Assembly: GCA_007844125.1 (NCBI GenBank)
Contig: CM017565.1
Span: 12,452,618 to 12,516,617, forward strand
Origin: Sinonovacula constricta
Lineage: Eukaryota > Mollusca > Bivalvia > Cardiida > Solecurtidae
Length of the DNA: 64,000 bases
Reading direction: 5' to 3'
Part shown: positions 1 through 13,700 of the stretch, one piece after another
How the letters are laid out: the number at the start of each line of letters is the position of its first letter
Numbering within the stretch: the first letter of the stretch is position 1
Notes under the pieces: generated by a model
What the model was told of the DNA's origin: nothing
Databases searched by the model: none
Seen by the model: only the letters and a program-made list of their open reading frames with translations
Translations under genes and position numbers: made by a program

Positions 1-1789
1 CCCGGTGCTTAAATTCAGATCAGAATGGAGTCTGTTCGACTGCTGTGCTTATACTAATTTCAACGTATACCAGCATCTTGATATACTGTAAAACAAAAAA
101 CAAAGAAGGAAAAGATTTTTATTAATAAATTGAAGATAAAGTGAAGACTCCGTGAAGAAGACTCGAGAGAGGGATTACTGCAGATTCTATTCTGTTTATT
201 TCCCTAACATAATGCTACAGTCAAAACCAAACCTAACGGTACTTCATTGGTTGTCGAGTTTTGTTGTTTTGTTTTGTTTTTTGTTGTTGTTATTGTTATG
301 GTTTTGTATTCAGAGCAACCGAACTGAATACTCAGTAACTTAGTCCCAGTCGAACGATTTCTTAAACGACAAGTGTTTACTGTTTTCACTTGTGACGAAC
401 TTCGGGCTTTCCACTGTAAAGAGTGCATACTTCGCCGTATTATCGGATTTGTCTGCCTGCCGTCAGCCATTTTCAATTAACACAAACTTTTATATACTAT
501 ACAACAAAACGCACCTCCTTTGAAGTGAGACATTATCATTAAGAGGGAAGTTGATGGTATATTTCTAGAAGAATTTACAGCAATGTAGACCATTGGTCGT
601 ATGCAATATTGATATGTCATCAATGTATAAACTATTTTAAGTTAAATCTGTGAATGTATGCAACAGCAACAGCTATTAGATATGCGGGGTCGACGAATCA
701 ATCGGTTTTTGTGAACCGTGATTCGACAAAATAGATTATATCATTTGTTTCCCAGTTGAGCTTGTTTGCTTACCTTGAATATGCTTATAAAAAATACCAT
801 AAACATATACATTTGTTTAAATAATAGTTTACATGTTACATAATTTTGTACTTTCACTAAATGTGCATACTTTAGGCAAATACCGACGTAATCCTAATGT
901 AAAACAGACAGACCAAAGACAGAGAAGAAGTGCATAGTGCAAAATAACAACATTTTGTTTGCTGTTATTTATGTTGTTAATAGTGTTAAATTGTGTTCGT
1001 TGTTTTCTTTTCTCTGGAATTTTAAGATTTTTAGTGCGTGTGTGTGTTTCTTTTTTAAATGTTAAGCCCCTCTAGAAGAACATGAATTGTTTTAAGACAC
1101 TTAGGTATTTACTGTTTCAAAAGAGCACTGGTGCTTTTTTTTTCTAAATCAAGTTCACGAGACAGTTCAGAATGATCCTGGTAGTACACAGTTATTGAGT
1201 TTCTCTTACTATACCATGCCGGTTGAATTACTTACTATACCTTTGATATTAATTAATTAAACAATAAAAAAGTATTAACTCCTCTATATTAGACTCAATG
1301 CAACTTAGGGTGGACATTTGCACATATTTTTTACCATTTTTTTCATGTCATCATATTTACGTTGTTAATGCTTTTTCGTTATTGTATGTATCATCTCTTT
1401 TTAGAATAAAACTTTTGTCAGCTGGTCTAACATACTTCTAGATATATCGACGTTTAATTTACTATGACCAGCATAATATAATATGATTTTTTTAAACCTA
1501 TTTGTGTGATTATTATCGCCAAGTTCAAAATAAAAATGGCCAAAAATGTACACAAATTCAGCATAATTTTATTAATAATGGTATCAAGATTTGGAATAAA
1601 TGACTAAAAACCATATATATGACGTAAAAGTCGGAAAAATAAAAATAAAGTAAAATAAGAAAACATATTTTCTAAATTTTATTTCTATCAAAACTATAAA
1701 ACATTACAACTGCTCTAAAACGCTGCAAACAATGTCAATTTTGTTTAAAGATTGTCAGAACAAACAGAATACTACATATACATGTAACA
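1..1789. other. Upstream intergenic DNA without a recognised gene
   Basis: AT-rich sequence with short homopolymer runs. I find no exon set, RNA gene or intact mobile element. On the minus strand, 476-204 opens with a well-placed ATG (MADGRQTNPIIRRSMHS) but matches nothing I recognise. Confidence 0.5.
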
Positions 1790-3053
1790 TGAATGCTTGA
1801 GTTCATTGTCTTCGGCACGATAGTATATGACAGCCGGATGGAGAGTCACCATATAGCCAGTAGGCCGACTGTATCTCTTCGAGCGTATTTCATGTGTAGT
1901 TTTCACTGAAGTCCATCTGGACTAACACATGACCTGATGGAAGCTTTTCTTTCATTGCTTTTACAGCACCATATTGATCCTTTACTCTTTCTATGTGTCA
2001 TCTGAATGAATGAAATGTCTCAGCCATCAGTTATACAAATTCAGTCTTGTTTAAGTTGACTACAACAACTCGCTGTCTTTCTTTACCATTTGCAAGTTTA
2101 ACACGTTTCAATTGTTGAAACTTAACCACTTCCTCATCAGGTAGCTTTTGAAGCATCTCGTCAAGTGATGATTGACTGTCTTTTTAGATTTCTACAAATT
2201 TGTTTGGATTTGTACAACTATTCACTCGACTAGAGTTCAATGCACACAATAAAATGCTGAAGTTCTGGTGTTTAGATCAGAGACAAACACTTCTCGATGC
2301 AAAGTTCACTAAGGCTGTGTGTTTTGGTCTTGCCTTAAAAAAACATGTTCGTGAAATCTTCGTGGTTGCCTCGTCAAGATATTTTAAATGAAAGTAATAC
2401 ATTAAGTCATTCATCACTCTTTTCTGTACTTTAGCAGAATCTTATTTACCTGGCAACATTCGAGAATTGTCGTCGCGTTCTAGAAATGTTGTAATGCTGT
2501 CAATCACTTTCTGTCTGTGTTCATGGAGTCTTGACCTTTTCTTCTTGCTAACACTCTTTCCTACATACAGTCTTTTCCTGTTCAATACTGTTGAATTCTG
2601 AAGCACGGCTCTCATTCTGTACTTTTTGATTACACTCCCTGACGCTACTCTGTTAACACTCTTTTTGTCAGGTTGTGTTTGTGTAGCCTAAGCCTCCTTG
2701 ATTTCAGTACTAAGACACTCTCCGAAAACTAATTTCTTTCTGATGTCGGGGACATCATCTGGTTTGATTCCTGACTCCTTAAGTAACTTCTCTTCCTTGC
2801 TTCTCGGTGTCAAAGCAGATTATCGAATTGCCGACGTTGATATCTGAGTTACCTTTTCTGAGGATTCTTCAACATCCTTTGGAGTTCTTCATTCTGATCT
2901 TCCAAAGTCTCTATTCGACTATGATTTTGCTAAGGCTCTCGAAGCACGCTTTTTACCCTTCACAGCCGAAGTGGATTTGGTAAAAGTCAATGTTGAACTG
3001 GACACAACATCTTCACTAGTAGATGGTGTTTCTACGGCTTTATTTTGATGCAT
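1790..3053 (-). pseudogene. Decayed repeat-associated (transposase-like) protein, minus strand
   Basis: Several open fragments in shifting minus-strand frames read as one protein. From an ATG at 3053 they are MHQNKAVETPSTSEDVV, a coiled coil RIETLEDQNEELQRMLK, the segment TPRSKEEKLLKESGIKPDDV running into RKKLVFGECLSTEIKEA, a basic stretch, and finally KLPSGHVLVQMDFSENYT near 1890-1945 followed by EIQSAYW. Stops and frameshifts interrupt it throughout. The QMDFSENYT and EIQSAYW blocks look like a recurrent, uncharacterised repeat-associated protein of invertebrate genomes. That assignment is from memory and should be searched. No terminal repeats were found. Confidence 0.6.
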
Positions 3054-4559
3054 GGATCGTATTTTAAAATAATCATTTTATAAACACATGACATTTATTA
3101 AAGGCGAACTATTGGCAAAATGCAAACTATTAAACAATCATTACAAACAATGTGTATTTTTGACTTACCTTTTGAGAGTCACTATTGACGAGAAATTTCG
3201 AAGTTCAACATTTTCAACAAAATGGCGGTTTCTTCACTTGTAAACATCAGTGAAGAGTATCTGTATAAAGATTAACGGCAAAAAATGAATATACAGGAAA
3301 GAAACAGTTATTTTACGGCAGATTGAGCATACATAGTCTCGCACGTTACGGGCTCGTACGTTATTTTTTATTTTGTTTTCTGTGTTCTATTAGGTAGAAA
3401 TGTAAAATTAATAAATTATACAAACAAAGTGTTATCACTATTTTCTCTGGTATCATCAACGACCACTTAAGTGTAGTATTAAACTGTCTTTATGTATCCA
3501 TGTGTGAGGTAAGTTCAATACACTAAGTGTCCCGGACGTTACATGGTTAAAATTTCGTTTTGTTTTAGTATTTGCAACCTCGATATTTTACGATACCGAT
3601 AAAATTAATCGCTTAATTAAAGTTTTATCATAATTGTATATTTGTCAGAATGTTTAATGTGCAAAAGTATCGTTCTTTAAGTTTATTAATGCTAAAGTTT
3701 GATAGCCTTTTTGAACTTGTCCCGTACGTTTTCGAGTTTTGGAGACAAGAAGGTCCGCAAGTAGTGTGGAAAACAATTTACCTTTTTACATTCTACCGTT
3801 TGTTTTTCTTGAAGATGTGGTCATGTTGTACATAATAAATGTCGTTTTTATCGAAGATATTGCTCAAATAGCATAACACCTTTTGTGTTGTTTTCATATT
3901 TTACATCGGAGACATGGGGATCTTGTACCCCCCCCCCCCCCCCCCCTGATTGGTTGAGGGTCATTTATACGAAAGTGTCTATGCATAAAATATATTATTA
4001 TTTTTCAGATATTGTATTTACGTTATAAATATGCATTTTAATTACCGATATACTGCAAAATATATGCCTTTTGATCATTTAAATGTTGCAGACATGAAAT
4101 GATCACCTTAAATGGGATTGAATGCATAACTGCACTTCCGCCATTAATAGTTTGTATCAAGTTAGCTATTCATCGTTTTTCAGTGTAAATTGTAAACCTA
4201 TTGTCAAAGGAAAATATGCGCATTCGAGGCTAAAGAAGTGCATGTAGTAGTATATCTGAATTTATAATTAAGTCATGTTTCTGACATATTTCAGGACGTT
4301 TTTACTTTTTGCTGAACACATTTTAAAATCTGATAGCTTCGTGTTGTAATCTGGCAAAAGAATTACTTCAACTTCAACTTTGTACTGCCAAAAGTCAATA
4401 CTGACTACATTAGAATAAAATACACGAAAGGCTGGAAATACAAGAATCTACTTTACTTAAAGCTCACGATTGTATATCTTTAAAATACAAAATATTTACT
4501 CATTGGGTCATACAATTTATATTTTTTTAGTACAAATTGCAAGTACTGAATACTGAAGA
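3054..4559. other. Intergenic DNA between the relic and the KIF15 promoter
   Basis: AT-rich, with no coding signal. It contains an uninterrupted run of 19 C at 3928-3946. Confidence 0.5.
3928..3946. repeat. Poly(C) homopolymer, 19 bases
   Basis: Uninterrupted C run in otherwise AT-rich DNA. It is prone to slippage and to sequencing error in length. Confidence 0.95.
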
Positions 4560-4775
4560 GCCCTCGGCGCTTTGATTGCCAGAGCAAGGTTTGGCGTTTC
4601 GATTAATTCCCCTGAATATGCAAGTGGTCTTACGCATGCGCGTTTCCGTCTGTGGCGCTTTATTCGAATCAACAATGGTTCCGACAAACACTTAATATAT
4701 GTTGTAGGTCTTATAATACTGTCTTCTCTGTCAACAATCCAATAAAATAGAAGATTGACACAAAAGTGTGCCACA
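4560..4775 (+). promoter_or_regulatory. KIF15: Putative KIF15 promoter/5' UTR segment with NRF1-like palindrome
   Basis: This is the most GC- and CpG-rich stretch upstream of the gene. TACGCATGCGCG at 4631-4642 differs by one base from the NRF1 consensus YGCGCAYGCGCR. A CCAAT pentamer lies at 4739-4743, which is probably too close to the ATG to be a classical CCAAT box. No TATA box is placed convincingly. The transcription start is unknown. Confidence 0.4.
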
Positions 4776-4788
4776 ATGGCATCACAAG
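4776..4788 (+). CDS. KIF15: KIF15 exon 1 (start codon, residues 1-4)
   Basis: Encodes MASQ plus the first base of codon 5, then the donor GTATGT. It was chosen because phase 1 joins exactly to exon 2 and the ATG sits in a good initiation context with an upstream in-frame stop. So short an exon cannot be proved from sequence alone; a transcript would settle it. Confidence 0.72.
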
Positions 4789-7700
4789 GTATGTATTGTG
4801 TGCATGTTTGCGTACACCGTCTCCCGTCGAAAATATCGGACTCGACCTGGGTCCACTTGAAGTCTTGACAAACGTTTCATTCGGCCACTTTCGATTGAAC
4901 TGATTTGAAGAACATTAGTTTACTGTCCCCAATATTCTTTAGCAACTTGCATTTCGGTATAGTAAAAAAGAAATTCCATTTAATGTCATGTGCAGTGACT
5001 ATTTTGTTTTAAGAATCAAAGATCCTGTTATGGCGTTCCACTGATAGAGTCAGCCTTGTCAAAGCGACCCACTAAACTGTGTCTGAGTTAATAAACCATG
5101 GCATGTTCTCTCAACTCTAAATCATGACACCAGATAGGTAGTGACAAACTCAGGCTTTCTCTGTACATGCAAGAAGGACACATTGACAGTCTGGCAGAGC
5201 CAATGGCTAGACTGCATAATAACGAGTTGTTGTTTGAACTCGAGTTTCGGGGGTGTGGGGGCTATAGCCCCCGAAATAAAAACATGATTATAAATTTCAA
5301 AATATTTTTACTCATTTTACAACACCATGAAGTCATATAAACTGTCGTCAAGTGATGGTGGAATGAAAATTTTTATGACAACCTTTTGTGTATTTTCTAG
5401 TGCCCGCTATTACGCAGTTGTCCCGAGCCAATGAACCACCTAAAGTTATATATGGTTTGGAATTTCATCATCAGATTTGGTGCAAATAATGTCTCGGTAT
5501 TTTCAGATACATTTTATGACATATATAATGGCTGTTTGTCCATAGTTGTAAACATAATTTCAAATGAATTAATGATTTTTTTTCCTCTTTTGTCCGTAAC
5601 CAATTAATTCATAAATAAACTTTGCAGATGAAGGAAGCATGACTCAAAAGAAAGGAAAGGCACCTTATTCAGAAAGAAAAGAAAACAAATATTATTAACT
5701 CTTAGGATGGAACAGCACAAATCTTGAATTCACCTCGTATTGGAAATACACAAACGACACTTTACTTTCGGCTGTTTAACAGAAAAGCCTGATGAACTTA
5801 TCGGCTATGAATGACTATAGCAATGAAAGCAAAATTTAGTTTAGTTATTCATATTTTTTAGTTAGTGAGAAGAATAAATGTCATATATAATTTACTTGCT
5901 TAAAATATTCGCACTACATGATAATATAGGCTAAAACACATTGTATTTGGTTAAAGAAAATGTCCATTCTGAAGCCATATACGACTTAAATATTTAACCA
6001 TGTATTATCACTTTACCCAAATTTGATGGTCCAGCTCTAAAAGATGTTTCATGACTTTTAAAATGTTTTCTGTTAAATAGTTGAAATTTTCAGGTGTTAT
6101 TACAACATTGAGTATAGTAACTTGTCGCCCAAGAATTCGGTGCAATGAAACACAAATAACACCAAAAAATGCATACTGTTTAATTCATTGAGAAATTAAA
6201 TCAAAAAAGAGAAAGGAAAGAAAGAAAAAAGTAGTAAATAATGGAAAATGAAGTACATAACTTTCCACCACAAGTTTGAAGGATAAAGAACCATTACGCT
6301 AATTAAAAGTAGTTGAATGGAGGTAGTCTTTTATTTATTTGATAATATAACAAAAGCTTTAAAGTTAATGCCTAACACAAACACAACTTAAGATATGATT
6401 GGAATTTTTAACTGAATGGTGTCAAACTCATAATGTGGTCATAGCCATTCTGCAAGCTGATAAGCGTTGCTTGACTGGGCCCTTTTACTGATTGAATCTT
6501 CTAAGGAGGTAACCACTGGGTTTGCTCTGTTTTGTATTTTGTAGACCAGTTTCTCAATTGGCATTCTTTAAGGTGCAATTTGCCTTAAACTGATACTTGT
6601 TTAACGATATAATGCTAGAATGGTGTTGTACAATGTATACATAGAAAAAATGGTTTTGTATTTTTGTATTTGCATACTTATGAGGCAACCTTAACCTATA
6701 AGACTTTAAAGTTGGTAGTAGTGGCTTACCTTCTAACGTTTGGGGCTAAGGGGACAGCATTACACGTGACTCGTAGGGGTCAGTACGATGGACCGATCGA
6801 GTTCAGTCCCTGGGCGCCTCATAAGTGCCCCTGTGCTATAATGATAGAATGTCGCTGCACAGTATGGGCAAATATGCTGGCTAATCCCATCCCAATCCCT
6901 AAACTTTTCATTTCAGCCTATACGTTTATGCTATTAAGAAAGTAAAGAATAAGTCACCCCAGTTCATCAAAGTATACAGCTATGGCATTTCTATTTGATG
7001 CAGAAAACACATATATACAAATTACTGATGTAATATATACTTGAATTAATTATAAAATGTATATGGGCAGTTATTTTTGTTTAGTTTTAATTTCATACTA
7101 CACAAATTGCCCATTGTAATGTAAAATAATGATATATTCTTCAACGTATAGCTAGGTCATCACCTCGCTTTGAAGGCATTTTTCTTTTAATCAGGAATAA
7201 GGTTTTTAAGGTTTAATTGATACTTTCATCACTGTTCGAGAATTCCCAAAATGTCTTTTGATGCTGTGGATTTTACTTTTGTTGTAATCTTTTTGTGAGA
7301 AAATAGACATAATTTGTGTTCACTGTAAAATGGGTGTATTACACTATACAAATACTATATCATCACCAATTTACAGAAACATTTAGATCATTCACTATAT
7401 AAGATAAATTACTAAAACTGTTATGTACCGAAATGTCCGTAAGTCACTGAATCTGTCACGTTTAGCCACATTCTGATTATTGCAGGTCAGATGACTCATT
7501 AAATAAGCCGAATAGGAAAAGAGTCTATTTCTTGTCCTAGATTTGTTTTAATTTTTTATTTTCAGCTACCCTGTGAATACCTTTTTTCTGTGTCATTCCA
7601 TATTTTAAATTTAATATATGTTGCAATACTCAAAGGACTTTGTCATATTTTCTTATTCAAGGACTACATTTTCCTCTCCATGTTATAATAGCACTAATAA

Positions 7701-10700
7701 TTTTAAAAGGACATAATATTAAAGAAGTTTAATCAGAACACAAACATCTACCCATTGATAACATTAAGCAAAATCTTTTACCTGTAGATGGATTCAAAAG
7801 GACATAAAATTTAAATAAATTTTAAAATGGCAAAAATAAGTTTAAAATATTTAGCTCAATACTCTTAACAACTGTTTTTATCCTTCTCAGGAGCTGGATG
7901 TCTCTGAACTGAGCATCTTTCTGTTTATTTTATTTTTTACCCACTTTATTTGCAGTCCAAGATGTGCTGAAGCCTTTTCCAACTGTTGTTTCCATTTCTA
8001 TTTAAGTTTAGATTGAGACAGTAATGCTAGATCCTTCACATAATCTAGGCCGTCAAGCTGCTGTCTGAGGGTCCACTAAATGGCATTTCTTTAGCTGAAA
8101 TGAACCCAACAATGTCATTGGAGTCAGGCTATTTCTTGAAGGGCTGTCATGGTTCTGTGTAGGACCTAACCTGTGACACCCTATATAATTGTCTGTGGTC
8201 ATGCAACTACCAGCCATATACCTACCCTTCAAGTACAAGGTTTCTCTGCTTATTCAGGACTAAATGGCTTTGTGTCTGCCACAATAATTGTACAGGGTGT
8301 AGAAGAATGTCTAATGTATATACATTGTTGTCACACTGAACCTGGTAGTATAATATATTGAAATACTGTTTTCTTTACTGTAGTTATATATCCTATTTTT
8401 TTTCTCTTTTAGATGTGGTTAGTGAGGAAGTAAGGTAAGTTCAGACTGTGGGAAAAACAAGCTGCTTCTACACAAAGTAAATTCCATAAAGATAATGATT
8501 AGAGTAAATTTATAGCCTGCATGAATGAATGATCTAAATAACAAGACAATAAAAACACAAAAAATCATTATTTTAATCACTTATTTAATAAAACAAAATA
8601 ATAATGGCAAAGCTTACTTGATTCTTTATATACTTGTATAGAGGAACTCTACTCATAGAATGATAGTGTATTTTTAAGATATTAGTATCTTACATAATTT
8701 GATCAAGGTAACTGAATAAATAGCATAAAACTGATGGCAAAACAATTAATTAAAAGAATTAAATAAGTACTCCATGTCCAGAAAACACAGAAGGACATTC
8801 ACTACTGGAAGACTCCTGATTCTGCAAGACAATAGAGCTAACATCTTCCTATTTCAGCACGGGTGCTGACAACATACAGGTGGTGGTGAGAATAAGGCCT
8901 CCTTGTAATGATGAGCCCAACTACAAACGGGTGGTAGATGTGGACCCATCTGGGACACAAGTAATTCTGCGACAGGCGCCCACTGATCGTATCTTCTCCT
9001 TCGACCATGTCCTCGACATATCGGAAACTCAGGTAGTGCACTCGTCACTTATAAAGGATATTGATTATGCAGTAATCTAATCACACAGGCAAGAGCCCAG
9101 AATGATAAATAACAAAGCATCTAAACAAAATAAATTTACCAGACCTGGTAGCCCAATCAGTAGAGTGTCAGCTCCAAGTTCGGAGGCCCCTGTTTTGTGC
9201 CCTGGCCAAGACATACCAAAGTCTTTAAAATGGTAGCTAAAATAAGGGTAGTTTCTCAGATGTTTGGCCTGGTGTCAGGATAACGTGAATAGGTGTGGTA
9301 TCATTCTAGGTGTTCAAAGTGTGCTATACACATTGAGTGCAGCACTATATCTGCTTCAAATGTTAATACTGTTAGTGAGATGATATACCCAACAAACAAG
9401 CAAGTAAAATGTAATGCTTAATTATGTAATATAAAAAACAAAAGCCAAACTCAACTTCTTTCTACTTAATTGTAAAAGGTATATTATTTGTCTTACCTAG
9501 TTAGAAACACGGCAAGGACTCATTACTAAGGGAGGCATGGTTACCACCTATCTGAGCAAAGATTAATTGAACTGTACTACTAAGTAATGTGAAATCTCTA
9601 TGTGTAAGATTTGTTATAACTACAGAACTGATAATTTGACTGAAAAACATGTGAGTTTGTACCAAATATGGTAGCTGAACATAGTTCATTGGACTTTATA
9701 GTACTTATTCTGGAAAAAAATGCACAATACAGTCCTTCTTCGAGGTTGCATTATATTTCATTGACATACACTCAAACAATTGTAGAAATAGAACCATAAG
9801 TGTTAAACAAAGAGGATAAAAAATATCTGGTTACTTTAACTTAATGAACCCAAGTCTGTCAGTAACACATTTTAAGTAATTTCTGTACCCATGTACATAA
9901 TTAGCAAGCCAGCTGTGTATTTGTGTTGTTTTTTCTTGTATTTAATAATTTTGTATATAAATTTCTATTTTATTTTTCAAAAAATAAAATGTTTTGTATA
10001 TTTTCATTTCAGGAAAATATATTCACAAAGTTTGGCAAGAAAGTGATTGAGAACTGTATAGCTGGGTATAATGGGACAATATTTGCCTAGTATGTATAAC
10101 ATTTTGGTTGGTTCTAATATTTTGGAAAAAACAATTACATGAGTGTATAGCCTGTAAACTACTATTAATTTGAAGTATTCATTATTATTAAAAATATGAT
10201 TACTTGTCTTTTAATCTGTTTAGTGAGTGTTATGCATTCTTTTTATGATTGCATTTTAAGTTTTTAAAGAGACTAATCTTGGCATATAAAGAGTTTCAAT
10301 CTTACTTTTCTAAAACTTGGTGGTAACACCCTGGGTCCCTGAGTTCAAGCCACAGACCTACAACTCTCCAGCCTCTTTGTTTAGAGTCCAGGTTAGGGTG
10401 AACATCTCTGCTGGTTCTTTCAGTTGACCTGCATTGCACCATTGTTTCTAACTTAATCGTTTGTTGTTGTTTTTTTCCACCAGATATCTTAACAAAAACA
10501 ACTTTTAGTTTCATTTTGTAGAATGTTCATCGAAAAGGTGCACTCAATGAGATGGGTTACTATATTAATATTTTTTACCCCATTTAACATTTAACAGTGG
10601 ACAAACAGGCTCCGGCAAGACGTTTACCATGCTGGGTAAGTCAGTCCAAGGATCCATAGTGGTATGATGCATGCTCTTCTCCTGCTCCATTTCATCATCA

Positions 10701-13700
10701 TATAAGCTAACAAATTTCTAGAGAAAAAGCTTTTTTATCTTGTTGGCTTAGCATTGGTTCAGTATTAACTAGAATTTGCCAAATGAAAATCTTTGTTTTG
10801 CAACTTAAAATCACTAAATTAACTTGATCAGCTTGTGTTATTATATTGGTATTTACTTTTAGAATTATTAATTTTGCTATTTTGAAAAAAAAAATGCATA
10901 AATTTACATTTCTACTTGCACATACTTATTCTTTGTACTATAGATACACTTTTATATTGAATACTGGTACATGCCTATTACAAGCTGATTTTTTTTCTTC
11001 TGAAAAAGGGCCATCAGAAGATGCTAAAATATTCAGACATGAACAAAGAGGGGTAATTCCCCGTGCCTTCGAATACTTATATGGCCTCATTACAAGGGAA
11101 AAAGAAACCGTAAGTTTTGTCAGTTATCACTATAAACTGATCCAGATTTCAAATGCTGCTTATTTATCCATAAAATCTTGGTATGGGAATTTTAAAAAAG
11201 GCAAAATATGTCTGTAAATGCATTGTCATTTGCACTGTATAACCTTACCTTAGACCTGTGCACTTAGACCTGTTTATCCAATTAACAAAGAAATAAACCA
11301 AACCAAAACGTTCTCCTCACAGCTTCCCAATATGACATTGGAGTCTGTCTATTAGAATTCTACAATAAATTTAGGCCAAGATTAGGCAAGTGCTGTAACT
11401 TTATATTCCTGTTTGTTTGTTGCAGCATGGAGACAAGAAGCAGTTTCTGTGCAAGTGTTCTTTCCTCGAAATCTATAATGAGCAGATCTTTGACCTGTTG
11501 GAGCCTTCCACCACTGCACTCCAGCTTCGAGAAGGATTCAAAACAGGGGTCTATGTTGCAGGGCTGTCTGAAAGGGTGGTACCTGATGCCAGCGAGGCTT
11601 ATGAGGTCAGAGACATTTGATCATACTGAACTGATAATGCTGTGTTGTTGAGTATAAAAATCAAAATCAAATGTTTGAAAATTGAATGTGTTTGAATGCA
11701 TTCAATTTAAAAAGTGTTTTTAAAGTCCACATTCGAAGAATAAAATTTGAGCTATTTTCGTGATTCTCTCAGCTTCAGCATTGTTTGAACTTTTTGTTGT
11801 ATTCCTAGTTTCTAAATCCTTCATTAACATTCACTCCAAACCTAGAATACTTAATCACTATCAAAACTGGAATCCATTTTAACAGGTTGGTAGCCATTAA
11901 CTTAATTTGACAGAGTTATGTCCCTTGTTTAAATTACAGTTTTGATTATACAATCCAGCACAATCTTGTTAAAGCACATTTTCCTTAGGAAAAATCTGGT
12001 TATTGGACAGGTTAATGTCAACAGGGGGCTGTCAATTTTTTCTTATGAGCACGACTTATCCTATATTTCAGAAATTGACTAGTCTTGTACAGGACCATCG
12101 CAGTTAAGTTCCATAGCAGCCATAGCATATATTGTTGGGATTCTGTCATTTTTTTGCATTAAGACCTAGATTGGGATTGGATTTGGGGCCAGTTTGCTCA
12201 AAGTTAAGGTCACTGTTACTAAAAATAGAACAAGAATTTCTGATTAATAATTTGTGTTAAAATGGAGCCTCTTATAATCTTCATTCTGTCTTAATCCATA
12301 GACTTGTGATTGGCAACAAGTCAGATGATCAGTGGTCTTCCTTTTTATAAATAAATATTGGTAAAATGTGGTTATTTGTGAATTAAATTTGTGTAAATAA
12401 CCTTTTTTTAATACAACCGAGAGAAATGACCCATTTACAAATGTAAAAGGGGATGATTTCTTCTCACCTTTGCCTGCTCATTGTGGCAGACAGGCAATAG
12501 ACCCGATTGATTAAACCATATAATCTTCATCAACATCTTAAGAATGTAACTGAGGAGCGCCCGTGATAGGCATTTAGGGTTGATGACCTGTAAGTCCTCA
12601 GTACTTTCAAGTTTCATGTGGGGAGGTTTTCCTGCTAACCGGCAGTGCGCTCGTGGTTTTACCCAGACCTTAGTCAGGCGTCTTCCTCCACCAATAATTA
12701 GCTGGACAATATGGTCATAATTGTGTCAGTTTGATGTAACAAAACAAAACAAAAATGTTCCTTTTTATATACCATTGGGTATGTACTGACAGGTGCTGAG
12801 TGCCAGCTGGATGAACAGGCGTGTTGCGGCCACCTCCATGAACAGAGAAAGTTCACGGAGCCATGCTGTGTTTTGTCTTTATATCGAGTCAAAGGTAGCA
12901 AACAATATGCTTTTTTTATCTAGTTATGAAATCGCTGACGTTTTTTAGAAATGATTCTGAAAATAGACTCTTAATATACTCAGTTAAATATGAAAAGCTG
13001 TCATTTTTACTTCAGTATACATCAGTAAATATTTAATTCTTAGTTTGACTATTTAAACAGTGTATCCATCTACTTTAAAAAAGTACAAGAAATTCTTTTA
13101 TTCAGTATACTGTACTTTGTTAGTTATATGGATTGTCATCCTGCTGTATATTGTATAATAGTATGGTGGAGAATATATGTAAACTGGGAATGCTTGGGCT
13201 GTTATTAGAACCTTTGTTTGTTTAAGTATGTCAGGGCAAAAACCTTTTTGTATAAAGTCTTACTTGGGGTGTTGGCGGCTCCTTCCAGGGGTTCAATAGG
13301 ATATTGCCAGTTGCTTTTATGACTTGTTATCAATGTAAAAGTGTAACAAAATTTTGACCAGTCAAAAATTTTTTTAGACTAAATGTCAAGGTGATTGTCT
13401 GGTCACACATTTTCTGTCATGCATGTTTATCCTAAACTGTGTTGTGTACAGGAGAAGAAAGGTGCAGTTGAGCATATCAGAACCTCCCAGCTAAATTTGG
13501 TAGACCTGGCAGGCTCTGAAAGGCAGAAGGACACTGGGACCACCGGCATACGACTCAAGGTAATAACTTACCATTCAGGGGTCACACAGATAATCCTGAC
13601 AGGATAGGAGGAGGATTTTCCTATTTCATTTCTTTATATCTGCTATAAACTGTACATTGTTGTTTCTCATTAGAACCATAGAATTAAAATATTTATTATA

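Noticed and set aside
204..476. Minus-strand 90-codon frame starting near a good ATG
   Set aside because: No recognised domain and no convincing downstream exon; it could be a first exon of another gene, but this cannot be supported.
6664..6945. Plus-strand 93-codon frame in intron 1
   Set aside because: No homology recognised, poor codon character and inside a long intron.
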